The notes beneath the pieces are model-generated. The model searched no databases. It saw only the letters and a program-made list of their open reading frames with translations, and was not told the DNA's origin. Source: an uncultured Bacteroidota bacterium (GTDB taxonomy: Bacteria; Bacteroidota; Bacteroidia; UKL13-3). Taken from it: DNA of 8,041 nucleotides. Positions 1-6,214 of this stretch are shown one piece after another. Position numbers and translations under genes: made by a program. Numbering within the stretch: the stretch's first letter is position 1; every line of letters begins with the position of its first letter. The stretch is taken from positions 1 through 8,041 of the forward strand of contig CAIUEQ010000376.1 in the NCBI GenBank assembly GCA_903898215.1, written 5' to 3'.

Positions 1-44
1 AGATGAAAAAACGTGTATTATTGTTTTATGCTAACATATCCTGA
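1..44 (+). other. Window edge upstream of plsX, possible gene tail
   Basis: An open frame beginning by position 3 runs to a TGA at 42-44 that directly abuts the plsX ATG (TGA then ATG). It reads Met-Lys-Lys-Arg-Val-Leu-Leu and six more residues. It could be the last codons of an upstream gene translationally coupled to plsX, or chance. In Bacteroidota the gene before plsX is usually rpmF (ribosomal protein L32), but these residues do not resemble the L32 C-terminus, so I do not assign it. No exact TAnnTTTG promoter box is visible in these 44 bases. Confidence 0.2.
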
Positions 45-1004
45 ATGAGAATAGGTTTCGATATCATGGGTGGTGATTTCGCCCCTAAAGAGGCAATTGA
101 TGGTGCTATCAGAGCTCATAATGAGTTCAAGCATGGTGAAAGAATTGTACTTATAGGCGATAAAGATCAAGCACTTACTTTAGTTTCAGAATTTGGTGGT
201 AACATAGATGATTTTGATTTTATTCATACATCTGAGGTTATATCAATGGATGAGCACCCCACAAAAGCAATTTCCAAAAAGAAAGACTCAAGTATTTCTG
301 TAGGTTTCAAACTATTAGCATCTAAACAAATTGATGCTTTTGTGAGTGCCGGAAATACTGGGGCTATGCTTGTTGGTGCAATGTTTTCTGTTAAACCGAT
401 TGAGGGTGTAATCAGACCAAGCATTACAGCAATTATTCCAAAGCCAGACGGTAAGTTTGGTTTGTTATTAGATGCCGGAGCAAATGCAGACTGTAAACCA
501 GATGTGCTTTGTCAATTTGGTGTTTTGGGATCGTTGATGATGAAATATGTAATGGGTGTTGAAAATCCTAGAGTTGGATTATTAAGTATCGGTGAAGAGA
601 AAGAAAAAGGTAATTTAGTTACTGTTTCTGCTCACCATATTATGGAAGAATCAGGTTCATTTAATTTTATTGGAAATGTTGAAGGCCGCGATTTTTTAAG
701 TGATAAATGTGATGTAATTGTATGTGAAGGGTTCACTGGAAATATTGTACTTAAAACTTTTGAATCAATTTACGATGTTGTGAAATTACGTGGCATTAAT
801 GATTCGTACTTCGATTCCTTTAATTATGAAAATTATGGAGGTTCACCAATACTTGGTGTAAACGCTCCAGTTATAATAGGGCATGGTATTTCAAATGCCA
901 ATGCTTTTAAAAATATGATTTTTTCGGCAAGGGATGTTGTTAATTCCAAGTTGTGTGAGATCATTCATGAATCATTTCAAAATATCGTTCCACCTGTGCA
1001 ATAA
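45..1004 (+). CDS. plsX: PlsX, phosphate acyltransferase (acyl-ACP:phosphate)
   Basis: PlsX converts acyl-ACP and inorganic phosphate to acyl-phosphate, the acyl donor for PlsY in the first step of phospholipid synthesis; it is a soluble, peripherally membrane-associated enzyme. The 319-residue protein has the full family pattern: the N-terminal IGFDIMGGDFAP motif, the FVSAGNTGAMLVGA segment near residues 100-113, LLDAGANADCKP near 140-151, the EGFTGNIVLK segment near 229-238, and the C-terminal IGHGISNANAFKNMI. Length matches the family, so it appears complete. The ATG at 45 follows a stop codon directly and starts exactly at the conserved motif. The stop overlaps the fabH start by one base (TAATG), so the two are probably translationally coupled. 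The order plsX-fabH is widely conserved and supports both calls. Confidence 0.96.
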   Translation: MRIGFDIMGGDFAPKEAIDGAIRAHNEFKHGERIVLIGDKDQALTLVSEFGGNIDDFDFIHTSEVISMDEHPTKAISKKKDSSISVGFKLLASKQIDAFVSAGNTGAMLVGAMFSVKPIEGVIRPSITAIIPKPDGKFGLLLDAGANADCKPDVLCQFGVLGSLMMKYVMGVENPRVGLLSIGEEKEKGNLVTVSAHHIMEESGSFNFIGNVEGRDFLSDKCDVIVCEGFTGNIVLKTFESIYDVVKLRGINDSYFDSFNYENYGGSPILGVNAPVIIGHGISNANAFKNMIFSARDVVNSKLCEIIHESFQNIVPPVQ

Positions 1005-2005
1005 TGAATAAAATTACAGCTGCAATAACCTGCGTAAATGGTTACGTACCCGAAAATGTTTTATCTAACCAAGATCTTGAAAAAATGGTTGATACGAACG
1101 ATGAATGGATAGTATCACGAACAGGTATAAAAGAGAGAAGGATATTAAATACTCCCGGCCTTGCCACCTCTGATATGGCAGTTGAAGCTGTTAACGGTCT
1201 CTTGAAAAAAAGAGGGATAACAGCAGAAGAAATTGAAGTAATTATTTTTGCAACTGTTACCGGTGATATGATTTTTCCTTCAACAGCTTGCATATTAGCC
1301 GATAAAATCGGTGCGAAAAACGCTTGGGGATTTGATTTATTGGCAGCTTGCTCAGGATTTTTATTTTCATTGGAAACTGCTGCAAAATTTATTGAATCAG
1401 GAAAATACAAGAATGTATTGGTGGTTGGTGCTGATAAAATGTCGGCAATAATTGATTATACTGATAGAAATACCTGTATCATTTTTGGAGATGGAGCTGG
1501 ATGTGTTTTGCTTGAACCAAATTATGAAGGATTAGGTGTGGTTGATGCTATATTAAAAATTGATGGTCAAGGAAGACATTTTCTTCATCAGAAAGCTGGA
1601 GGTTCATTGAAACCGCCAACTCATGAAACCATAGATGCTAAAGAACATTACGTTTATCAGGATGGCAAAAATGTATACAAGTTTGCCGTTAAGGGAATGG
1701 CAGAAGTGTCGGCACAAATCATGGAACGTAATCATTTAACCTCTGATGATGTTACTTGGTTGGTTCCACATCAGGCAAATTTGAGAATTATTGACGCAAC
1801 TGCCGATCGCATGGGGCTTGATAAAAATAAAGTCATGATCAATATTGATCACTTTGGAAATACTACAAACGGAACGTTACCGCTTTGTTTATGGGAATGG
1901 GAAAACAAATTAAAGAAAGGCGATAATCTCGTACTTTCAGCATTTGGTGGTGGATTTACATGGGGAGCTGTGTATTTGAAATGGGCCTACGATACCAATA
2001 TATAG
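1004..2005 (+). CDS. fabH: FabH, beta-ketoacyl-ACP synthase III
   Basis: FabH condenses acetyl-CoA (or another short primer) with malonyl-ACP to start type II fatty-acid synthesis in the cytosol. The 333-residue thiolase-fold protein carries the Cys-His-Asn triad: Cys116 in DLLAACSGFLFSL, His256 in LVPHQAN and Asn286 in HFGNTTNGTLPL. The TNDEWIVSRTGIKER segment (31-45) and the glycine-rich end (SAFGGGFTWGAVYLKWA) also match. The end resembles the Bacteroidota version of the enzyme. Primer specificity, straight acetyl versus branched, cannot be read safely from the sequence. The ATG overlaps the last base of the plsX stop codon, indicating coupling. The following 72-base gap separates it from accB and contains a promoter-like box. 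Confidence 0.96.
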   Translation: MNKITAAITCVNGYVPENVLSNQDLEKMVDTNDEWIVSRTGIKERRILNTPGLATSDMAVEAVNGLLKKRGITAEEIEVIIFATVTGDMIFPSTACILADKIGAKNAWGFDLLAACSGFLFSLETAAKFIESGKYKNVLVVGADKMSAIIDYTDRNTCIIFGDGAGCVLLEPNYEGLGVVDAILKIDGQGRHFLHQKAGGSLKPPTHETIDAKEHYVYQDGKNVYKFAVKGMAEVSAQIMERNHLTSDDVTWLVPHQANLRIIDATADRMGLDKNKVMINIDHFGNTTNGTLPLCLWEWENKLKKGDNLVLSAFGGGFTWGAVYLKWAYDTNI

Positions 2006-2049
2006 TTTTAAGTTAAAAAAGATTGCAAAGCATTCTAGTTACAAAAAGA

Positions 2050-2057
2050 TAAATTTG
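2050..2057 (+). promoter_or_regulatory. Candidate -7 promoter box for accBC
   Basis: TAAATTTG is an exact match to the Bacteroidetes primary-sigma -7 consensus TAnnTTTG, in the fabH-accB gap and 20 bases before the accB ATG at 2078. It would give a leader of about 15 bases, normal for the phylum. The nearest TTG that could serve as the -33 element is at 2023-2025, with a 24-base spacer, which is longer than usual, so support comes from the -7 box and its position only. Confidence 0.4.
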
Positions 2058-2077
2058 ACATTACTAATTTTACTATT

Positions 2078-2566
2078 ATGGAATTAAAAGAAATAAAAGA
2101 ACTGATAAAACTTGTTTCAGAGTCAGGCGTATCGGAAATTGAAGTTGAGAGAGGAGACTTTAAAGTTTCTATTAAAAAGAATTCTGAAAAGACTACGATT
2201 GTTCATGCAGCTCCTATAGCTCATAATGCACCTGTCGCATTGCCCGTAAACACAGTAATGCCAAGTGCTAATCAGTTTTCAACTGAAAAAATGGAAGCAC
2301 AGGTTTCTACACAAGCGGTTAGCAATCTTATCACTATAAAATCACCAATGATAGGTACATTTTATAAAACACCTTCACCTGATAAACCTTCATTTGTAAA
2401 TATTGGAGATGAAATAAAACCAGGAAAGGTATTATGTATCATTGAAGCGATGAAACTTTTCAATGAAATAGAATCTGAAATTTCAGGAAAGATTGTAAAA
2501 GTTTTGGTAGAAAATGCTTCTCCAGTTGAATACGATCAGCCATTATTTTTAGTTGAACCTATGTAA
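2078..2566 (+). CDS. accB: AccB, biotin carboxyl carrier protein of acetyl-CoA carboxylase
   Basis: AccB carries biotin, and its carboxylated form, between biotin carboxylase and carboxyltransferase, making malonyl-CoA. The 162-residue protein has the usual three parts: an N-terminal segment starting MELKEIKELIKLV with the acidic-basic VERGDFKVSIKK strand, an Ala/Pro/Val-rich linker at about 42-82, and the biotinyl domain at about 85-162. The biotin site is Lys126 in IEAMKLFNEIE. The MIGTFYKTPSPDKPSF segment (91-106) matches the protruding thumb of acetyl-CoA carboxylase BCCP, which separates it from the carriers of other biotin enzymes. The ATG is preceded by a candidate promoter. accC follows 78 bases downstream. 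No carboxyltransferase genes (accA, accD) are in the window. Confidence 0.95.
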   Translation: MELKEIKELIKLVSESGVSEIEVERGDFKVSIKKNSEKTTIVHAAPIAHNAPVALPVNTVMPSANQFSTEKMEAQVSTQAVSNLITIKSPMIGTFYKTPSPDKPSFVNIGDEIKPGKVLCIIEAMKLFNEIESEISGKIVKVLVENASPVEYDQPLFLVEPM

Positions 2567-2576
2567 ATTGATAATT

Positions 2577-2640
2577 GATGATGTGTTTATTTGATAAGTG
2601 ATTATTAAATACATCGTCTAATTAACAAATCATCAAATAA
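2577..2640 (+). other. Competing AU-rich stem-loops in the accB-accC gap
   Basis: Three mutually exclusive pairings can be drawn. Stem A pairs 2577-2589 with 2606-2618: 13 consecutive pairs in RNA, two of them G-U, with a 16-base loop. Stem B pairs 2588-2597 with 2602-2611: 10 pairs, one G-U, closing a GUGA (GNRA-type) tetraloop. Stem C pairs TTATTTGAT at 2587-2595 with ATCAAATAA at 2632-2640, perfect over 9 bases and ending four bases before the accC ATG. The left side also shows a heptad-like repeat (TTGATAA then TTGATGA at 2568-2581). There is no U-tract after any stem, so it is not a canonical intrinsic terminator. It may control accC translation, stabilise mRNA, or be an AT-rich remnant of a dispersed repeat. 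Confidence 0.4.
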
Positions 2641-2644
2641 GATT

Positions 2645-3991
2645 ATGTTTAAAAAAATATTAATAGCAAACCGTGGAGAGATTGCTCTACGAATTATTCG
2701 TACAGCCAAAGAAATGGGAATTAAAACGGTTGCTGTTTATTCAACAGCCGATAAAGAAAGTCTTCATGTTCGCTTTGCCGATGAGGCAGTTTGTATAGGA
2801 CCACCACCTTCTGCTCAATCTTATTTGAATATGGCCAGCATTATTGCTGCTGCCGAAATTACTAATTCTGATGCCATCCACCCGGGTTATGGTTTTCTTT
2901 CAGAGAATGCAAAATTTTCAGAAATATGCAGAGCTCACGGTATTAAATTTATTGGTGCTTCTCCCGAAATGATCAATGCAATGGGCGATAAAGCAAATGC
3001 TAAAGCCACCATGCTAAAATCAGGTGTTCCTGTTGTTCCCGGTTCAGAGGGATTGATAGAAAGTGCCGAAGAAGGAATCAGACTTGCAAAAGATATTGGT
3101 TACCCTGTTATTATAAAAGCTACTGCCGGTGGTGGTGGACGAGGGATGAGAATAATTTGGGAGGATGCTGAATTTGAAAAAAATTGGGATAGTGCCAAAC
3201 AAGAATCTAAAGCTGCCTTTGGTAACGATGGCATATACATGGAGAAATATGTGGAAGAACCTCGTCATATTGAAATTCAATTGGCAGGTGATCAATATGG
3301 AAATGTATGTCACCTATCTGAAAGAGATTGCTCTATTCAACGCAGACATCAAAAATTATTAGAAGAATCACCTTCACCTTTTATTACTCCCGAACTTCGT
3401 GAGAAAATGGGAGCTGCTGCAATAGCTGGTGCAAAATCAATTAACTACGAAGGTTTAGGAACAATAGAATTTTTGGTTGACAAACACCGCAACTTTTATT
3501 TTATGGAAATGAATACACGTATTCAGGTTGAACACCCAGTTACGGAAGAGGTGATTAATTATGATCTTGTAAAAGAACAAATTCTTATAGCAGCAGGAGT
3601 TCCAATCAGTGGTAAAAATTATTATCCAACAAAACATGCCATCGAGTGCCGTATCAATGCGGAGGATCCATACAATAATTTCAGACCAACTCCGGGTAAA
3701 ATTGAATACTTGCACAAACCCGGTGGACATGGAGTAAGAGTTGATACGCATATTTATGCAGGATACACTATTCCATCCAATTACGATTCGATGATTGCTA
3801 AAATGATTGTTTGCGCACAAACAAGAGAAGAAGCAATTATTAAAATGGAAAGAGCTTTAGGCGAATTTATTATTGAAGGACCCGGTATTAAAACAACTAT
3901 TCCTCTTCAAATAAAATTGATGCAAAATGAAGATTTTAAAAGTGGAAATTTTACAACTGCTTTTATGAATACTTTCGATATCAATAAGTAG
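2645..3991 (+). CDS. accC: AccC, biotin carboxylase subunit of acetyl-CoA carboxylase
   Basis: AccC uses ATP and bicarbonate to carboxylate the biotin on AccB. The 448-residue protein has the full biotin-carboxylase layout: N-terminal domain opening FKKILIANRGEIALRIIR and including IHPGYGFLSEN (79-88); the ATP-grasp domain with Lys116, Lys158, the glycine loop AGGGGRGMR (161-169), Lys237 in RRHQKLLEESPSP, metal ligands Glu275 and Glu288, and the catalytic EMNTRIQVEHPVTE segment with Arg292 and Glu296; then the C-terminal domain with Arg336 in AIECRINAEDP and NYDSMIAKMIV. Length is typical of a stand-alone subunit, without fused carrier or carboxyltransferase domains. It forms a two-gene unit with accB. 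Its TAG stop lies one base from the stop of convergent lipA, leaving no room for a dedicated terminator. Confidence 0.96.
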   Translation: MFKKILIANRGEIALRIIRTAKEMGIKTVAVYSTADKESLHVRFADEAVCIGPPPSAQSYLNMASIIAAAEITNSDAIHPGYGFLSENAKFSEICRAHGIKFIGASPEMINAMGDKANAKATMLKSGVPVVPGSEGLIESAEEGIRLAKDIGYPVIIKATAGGGGRGMRIIWEDAEFEKNWDSAKQESKAAFGNDGIYMEKYVEEPRHIEIQLAGDQYGNVCHLSERDCSIQRRHQKLLEESPSPFITPELREKMGAAAIAGAKSINYEGLGTIEFLVDKHRNFYFMEMNTRIQVEHPVTEEVINYDLVKEQILIAAGVPISGKNYYPTKHAIECRINAEDPYNNFRPTPGKIEYLHKPGGHGVRVDTHIYAGYTIPSNYDSMIAKMIVCAQTREEAIIKMERALGEFIIEGPGIKTTIPLQIKLMQNEDFKSGNFTTAFMNTFDINK

Positions 3992-3992
3992 T

Positions 3993-4859
3993 TTAAATAT
4001 GCCTTTCAGCATGGTAAGATGAGCGAACCAAAGGTCCTGATTCTACAAAATTGAATCCCATTTTTTGTCCTTCAACTTTATAAAAATCAAATTCATCAGG
4101 TGTTACAAAACGCTCAACAGCCAAATGCATTTTTGTAGGTTGAAGGTATTGTCCTAAAGTAATTACATCGCATCCGTTATTTACTAAATCTTGCATCACT
4201 TCCAATACTTCCTCTTTAGTTTCACCAAGTCCGAGCATCACACCGGATTTAGTTCTTCTGCCACGATCTTTTGTTTTTTGTATCTGCTCCAAGCTTCTTT
4301 CGTATTTAGCCTGAGGGCGAACTTTGCGGTATAATCTTTTTATTGTTTCCATATTGTGAGAAACAACTTCAGGTTTTTCATCAATCACTTGATACAACAG
4401 ATCCCAATGTGAAATAAAATCGGGGATAAGTGTTTCCATTGTTGTACCCGGACTAAGTTCTTTAACTTTACGTATGGTTTCTGCCCAAACATAAGCACCT
4501 TTATCAGGCAATCCATCACGGTTTACAGAGGTGATCACAGCATGTTTTACGTTCATTAATTTGATAGCCTCGGCAACTCTCATCGGTTCATCTTTATCAT
4601 ACTCACTATTTCGTCCAGTTGCAACTGCGCAAAAAGAACAACTACGTGTGCAGGTATTACCTAGAATCATAAAAGTTGCAGTGCCTTCGCCCCAACACTC
4701 GCCCATATTCGGACAGCTTCCACTTTCACATATTGTATGTAATTTATACTCGTCTACGAGTTTTCTAACATTGCGGTAATTTTCTCCAATTGGTAACTTA
4801 ACTTTTAGCCATGAAGGCTTTTTTATTCTTTGATTATCGAGGGTAGGTAATTCAATCAT
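3993..4859 (-). CDS. lipA: LipA, lipoyl synthase (radical SAM)
   Basis: LipA inserts two sulfurs into protein-bound octanoyl groups, making the lipoyl cofactor of the 2-oxoacid dehydrogenases and the glycine cleavage system. All cluster ligands are visible in the 288-residue protein: the auxiliary-cluster cysteines Cys44, Cys49 and Cys55 in CESGSCPNMGEC, the radical-SAM cysteines Cys70, Cys74 and Cys77 in CTRSCSFC, and the C-terminal RSSYHA motif (279-284) whose serine binds the auxiliary cluster. VVSHNMETIKRLYRKVRP and SGVMLGLGE are also typical. One usually constant segment is altered: SVNRDGLPDKGA (111-122) where most homologs have SVDRDDL. The ATG lies two bases after the stop of the upstream barrel-protein gene, so they are very probably co-transcribed. 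The octanoyl substrate comes from the pathway encoded next door, though on the other strand. No lipB is in the window. Confidence 0.96.
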   Translation of the reverse strand: MIELPTLDNQRIKKPSWLKVKLPIGENYRNVRKLVDEYKLHTICESGSCPNMGECWGEGTATFMILGNTCTRSCSFCAVATGRNSEYDKDEPMRVAEAIKLMNVKHAVITSVNRDGLPDKGAYVWAETIRKVKELSPGTTMETLIPDFISHWDLLYQVIDEKPEVVSHNMETIKRLYRKVRPQAKYERSLEQIQKTKDRGRRTKSGVMLGLGETKEEVLEVMQDLVNNGCDVITLGQYLQPTKMHLAVERFVTPDEFDFYKVEGQKMGFNFVESGPLVRSSYHAERHI

Positions 4860-4861
4860 TC

Positions 4862-5629
4862 TTATCTATTAGATCCAAAAGTAAATTCTATAAAAAGTTG
4901 TGCGAAATAATAATCCCGTGGCACAAAAGCCATTAAAGGCAATGGGTTAAGAAACGTATCGAAAACAACACCTGCTTCAAGGCTTTTAAATTCATCAGGA
5001 TATGGACCCCATTCAACGGCAACACTAGCTCTACCATATCCTCCAACAGTTAACGACAATTGATCTAATCCGGTTGTAAACGAAGAGTTGCCCATGATAA
5101 GTGATTTGTCGGTATGAATAGCCGGATCATATTTTTCGGGAACGGTTATAGAATATGATAATCCTCCACTCGGGTCAGGTATAATTTTTTTTATATCAAG
5201 ATAAATAGGTTTTAATATCGCTGTAGTAACTCCAACCGAATAATTAAAATGTAAGGAAGCCGCATTTTTATATGGTCTTTCAGTTATGGCAATATTTTGT
5301 CCATAACCTGTTCTTAGAAAGAATGCCATATTCAATCGTCCAAACGTGTATTGTCTTGGATTATCGGAAGCACTGCTATAAATCCTTGTTTCTTTTGAGT
5401 GCCGTATTCTGGCAAACTCAAAATCAATCATATTATTAACTCGTCCGGTTTTATGCCAGCCATATTTAAAGTTAATTCCTCCTAAGCCGGTGCTGTTAAG
5501 GTTCATTCCCCATTGCACACGTTTTAGGTATTGCAATTGAGGTTCAACTATCGCTTCATTTTGTGCGATCAAACGGATCGAAAAAAACAATAGTAACAGA
5601 AAAAAATAAGGCCTTTTTTTGATTAGCAC
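4862..5629 (-). CDS. Predicted outer-membrane beta-barrel protein, function unknown
   Basis: I do not recognise a function. The 255-residue protein begins with a basic n-region (KKR), a hydrophobic run at about 8-22 (YFFLLLLFF...) and a likely signal-peptidase I site after Ala22 (LIA then QNEA), typical of Bacteroidota exports. The mature part has alternating aromatic and polar strands rich in Gly, Tyr and Phe, for example WGMNLNSTGLGGINFKYGWH, FGRLNMAFFLRTGYGQ and YGRASVAVEWG, and ends in an amphipathic strand (YYFAQLFIEFTFG). That pattern suggests a small barrel of about 8-10 strands. The start is GTG at 5629: the next in-frame Met is residue 42, past the signal peptide, and an in-frame TGA lies just upstream. 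It reads directly into lipA with a 2-base gap, an arrangement with no obvious functional logic. Confidence 0.75.
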   Translation of the reverse strand: MLIKKRPYFFLLLLFFSIRLIAQNEAIVEPQLQYLKRVQWGMNLNSTGLGGINFKYGWHKTGRVNNMIDFEFARIRHSKETRIYSSASDNPRQYTFGRLNMAFFLRTGYGQNIAITERPYKNAASLHFNYSVGVTTAILKPIYLDIKKIIPDPSGGLSYSITVPEKYDPAIHTDKSLIMGNSSFTTGLDQLSLTVGGYGRASVAVEWGPYPDEFKSLEAGVVFDTFLNPLPLMAFVPRDYYFAQLFIEFTFGSNR

Positions 5630-5648
5630 TTTACTTATTATTGAATTT

Positions 5649-5656
5649 CAAAAATA
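5649..5656 (-). promoter_or_regulatory. Candidate -7 box for the barrel protein-lipA unit
   Basis: On the minus strand this reads TATTTTTG, an exact match to the Bacteroidetes -7 consensus TAnnTTTG. It sits in the 35-base gap between the divergent barrel-protein and OsmC genes and would give a leader of roughly 13-16 bases before the GTG at 5629. No clear -33 TTTG is present; a weak TTCG about 20 bases upstream lies inside the start of the OsmC gene. Because the gap is so short, this promoter and that of the OsmC gene must overlap or extend into coding sequence. Confidence 0.4.
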
Positions 5657-5664
5657 GCTAAAAA

Positions 5665-6072
5665 ATGAATACTTCCGAATTGGTTTATCAAGGAGATTTA
5701 AGAACTGTTGCTACTCATGTTTTCTCGGGAACACAAATATTTACTGATGCTCCTCTTGACAATAATGGAAAAGCTCAAAGTTTTTCTCCAACAGATCTTG
5801 TTGCAACGGCACTGGCCTCATGCATGGTTACCATTATGGGAATTGAAGCCAATAGATTAAATATTAATTTAGACGACACTAAAATGGTTGTTAAAAAGCA
5901 TATGGCAATAAACCCAAGGAGGATATCATCGATTGAAATAAAATTTGATATTCCTGAAAGAAATTTAACTCTTGATCAAAAAAGAGTACTCGAAAATCGT
6001 GCACTAAATTGTCCGGTAGCAAAAAGTATTCATCCGGATATTCTTCAAGAGATTAGTTTTATTTACAGTTAA
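5665..6072 (+). CDS. OsmC/Ohr-family protein, probable thiol-dependent peroxidase
   Basis: OsmC-family proteins are cytosolic dimers that reduce organic and hydrogen peroxides with a reactive cysteine pair. This 135-residue protein is of normal length. It has the early strand-rich part (LVYQGDLRTVATHVFSG), the SPTDLVATALASCMVTIM helix with Cys53 as the likely peroxidatic cysteine, and the second cysteine Cys116 in NCPVAKSIHPD. The pattern is closer to general OsmC/YhfA-like proteins than to Ohr. The assignment to the family is strong; peroxide preference is inferred. It is divergent from the barrel-protein gene with a 35-base gap; TATTATTG at 5636-5643 is only a one-mismatch promoter box. Its TAA overlaps, on the other strand, the stop of the small lipoprotein gene through a shared TTAA. 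Confidence 0.88.
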   Translation: MNTSELVYQGDLRTVATHVFSGTQIFTDAPLDNNGKAQSFSPTDLVATALASCMVTIMGIEANRLNINLDDTKMVVKKHMAINPRRISSIEIKFDIPERNLTLDQKRVLENRALNCPVAKSIHPDILQEISFIYS

Positions 6073-6185
6073 AAGACACGAATAATTTTTGTTGGATCTA
6101 TTTTAAACTTAGGGCAACTTCCCTTGCATGATGTTAATGAAATAAGGGCAATAGAACAGATAGTAATAGCAAATATTTTTTTCAT
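6069..6185 (-). CDS. Small predicted lipoprotein (38 residues)
   Basis: Translating the minus strand from ATG at 6185 to TAA at 6069 gives a 38-residue protein with a full lipoprotein signal: MKKIF start, hydrophobic run AITICSIALI, and lipobox LTSC, so Cys20 would be the lipidated residue. The mature peptide is only 19 residues: CKGSCPKFKID, then PTKIIRVF. Short Bacteroidota lipoproteins with a second Cys-Pro shortly after the lipidated cysteine are familiar to me, but I cannot assign a role. It fills most of the otherwise unexplained 131-base gap between OsmC and the methyltransferase, its stop abuts the OsmC stop exactly, and a promoter-like TTACTTTG lies 21 bases before its ATG. These coincidences argue for a real gene over a chance frame. 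The lysine after Cys+1 does not suggest inner-membrane retention. Confidence 0.7.
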   Translation of the reverse strand: MKKIFAITICSIALISLTSCKGSCPKFKIDPTKIIRVF

Positions 6186-6198
6186 ATTAATAATTTTT

Positions 6199-6214
6199 TA
6201 CCCTTGCAAAGTAA
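6199..6214. promoter_or_regulatory. Face-to-face near-consensus -7 boxes around TTGCAA
   Basis: The plus strand holds TACCCTTG (6199-6206) followed by CA, one mismatch from TAnnTTTG. The minus strand holds TTACTTTG (6214-6207), also one mismatch. The two share the palindrome TTGCAA and would fire in opposite directions: minus toward the small lipoprotein (start site near 6200, leader about 15 bases) and plus toward the methyltransferase. No good -33 element is seen for either. If the plus box is used, the TTG at 6204 lies inside the promoter and cannot be the start codon of the methyltransferase. Confidence 0.25.

Noticed and set aside
1..44. Upstream rpmF (ribosomal protein L32) tail
   Set aside because: This would be the expected neighbour, but the residues ending at the TGA do not resemble the L32 C-terminus.
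1042..1410. 122-codon minus-strand frame opposite fabH
   Set aside because: It lies wholly antisense to a well-supported enzyme gene, over its active-site region, and shows no family pattern or signal peptide.
2586..2593. TTTATTTG as a promoter box for accC
   Set aside because: One mismatch to TAnnTTTG at a key position, no suitably spaced -33 element, and it lies within the hairpin region.
3455..3820. 121-codon minus-strand frame opposite accC
   Set aside because: Shadow of accC codon pattern; low-complexity, rich in Ile, Asn and aromatic residues, with no recognisable domain.
4531..4779. 82-codon plus-strand frame opposite lipA
   Set aside because: Antisense to the cysteine motifs of lipA, which fully explain the sequence.
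5636..5643. TATTATTG as the promoter of the OsmC gene
   Set aside because: One mismatch, and the nearest TTTG upstream is only 14 bases away; too weak to list as a feature.
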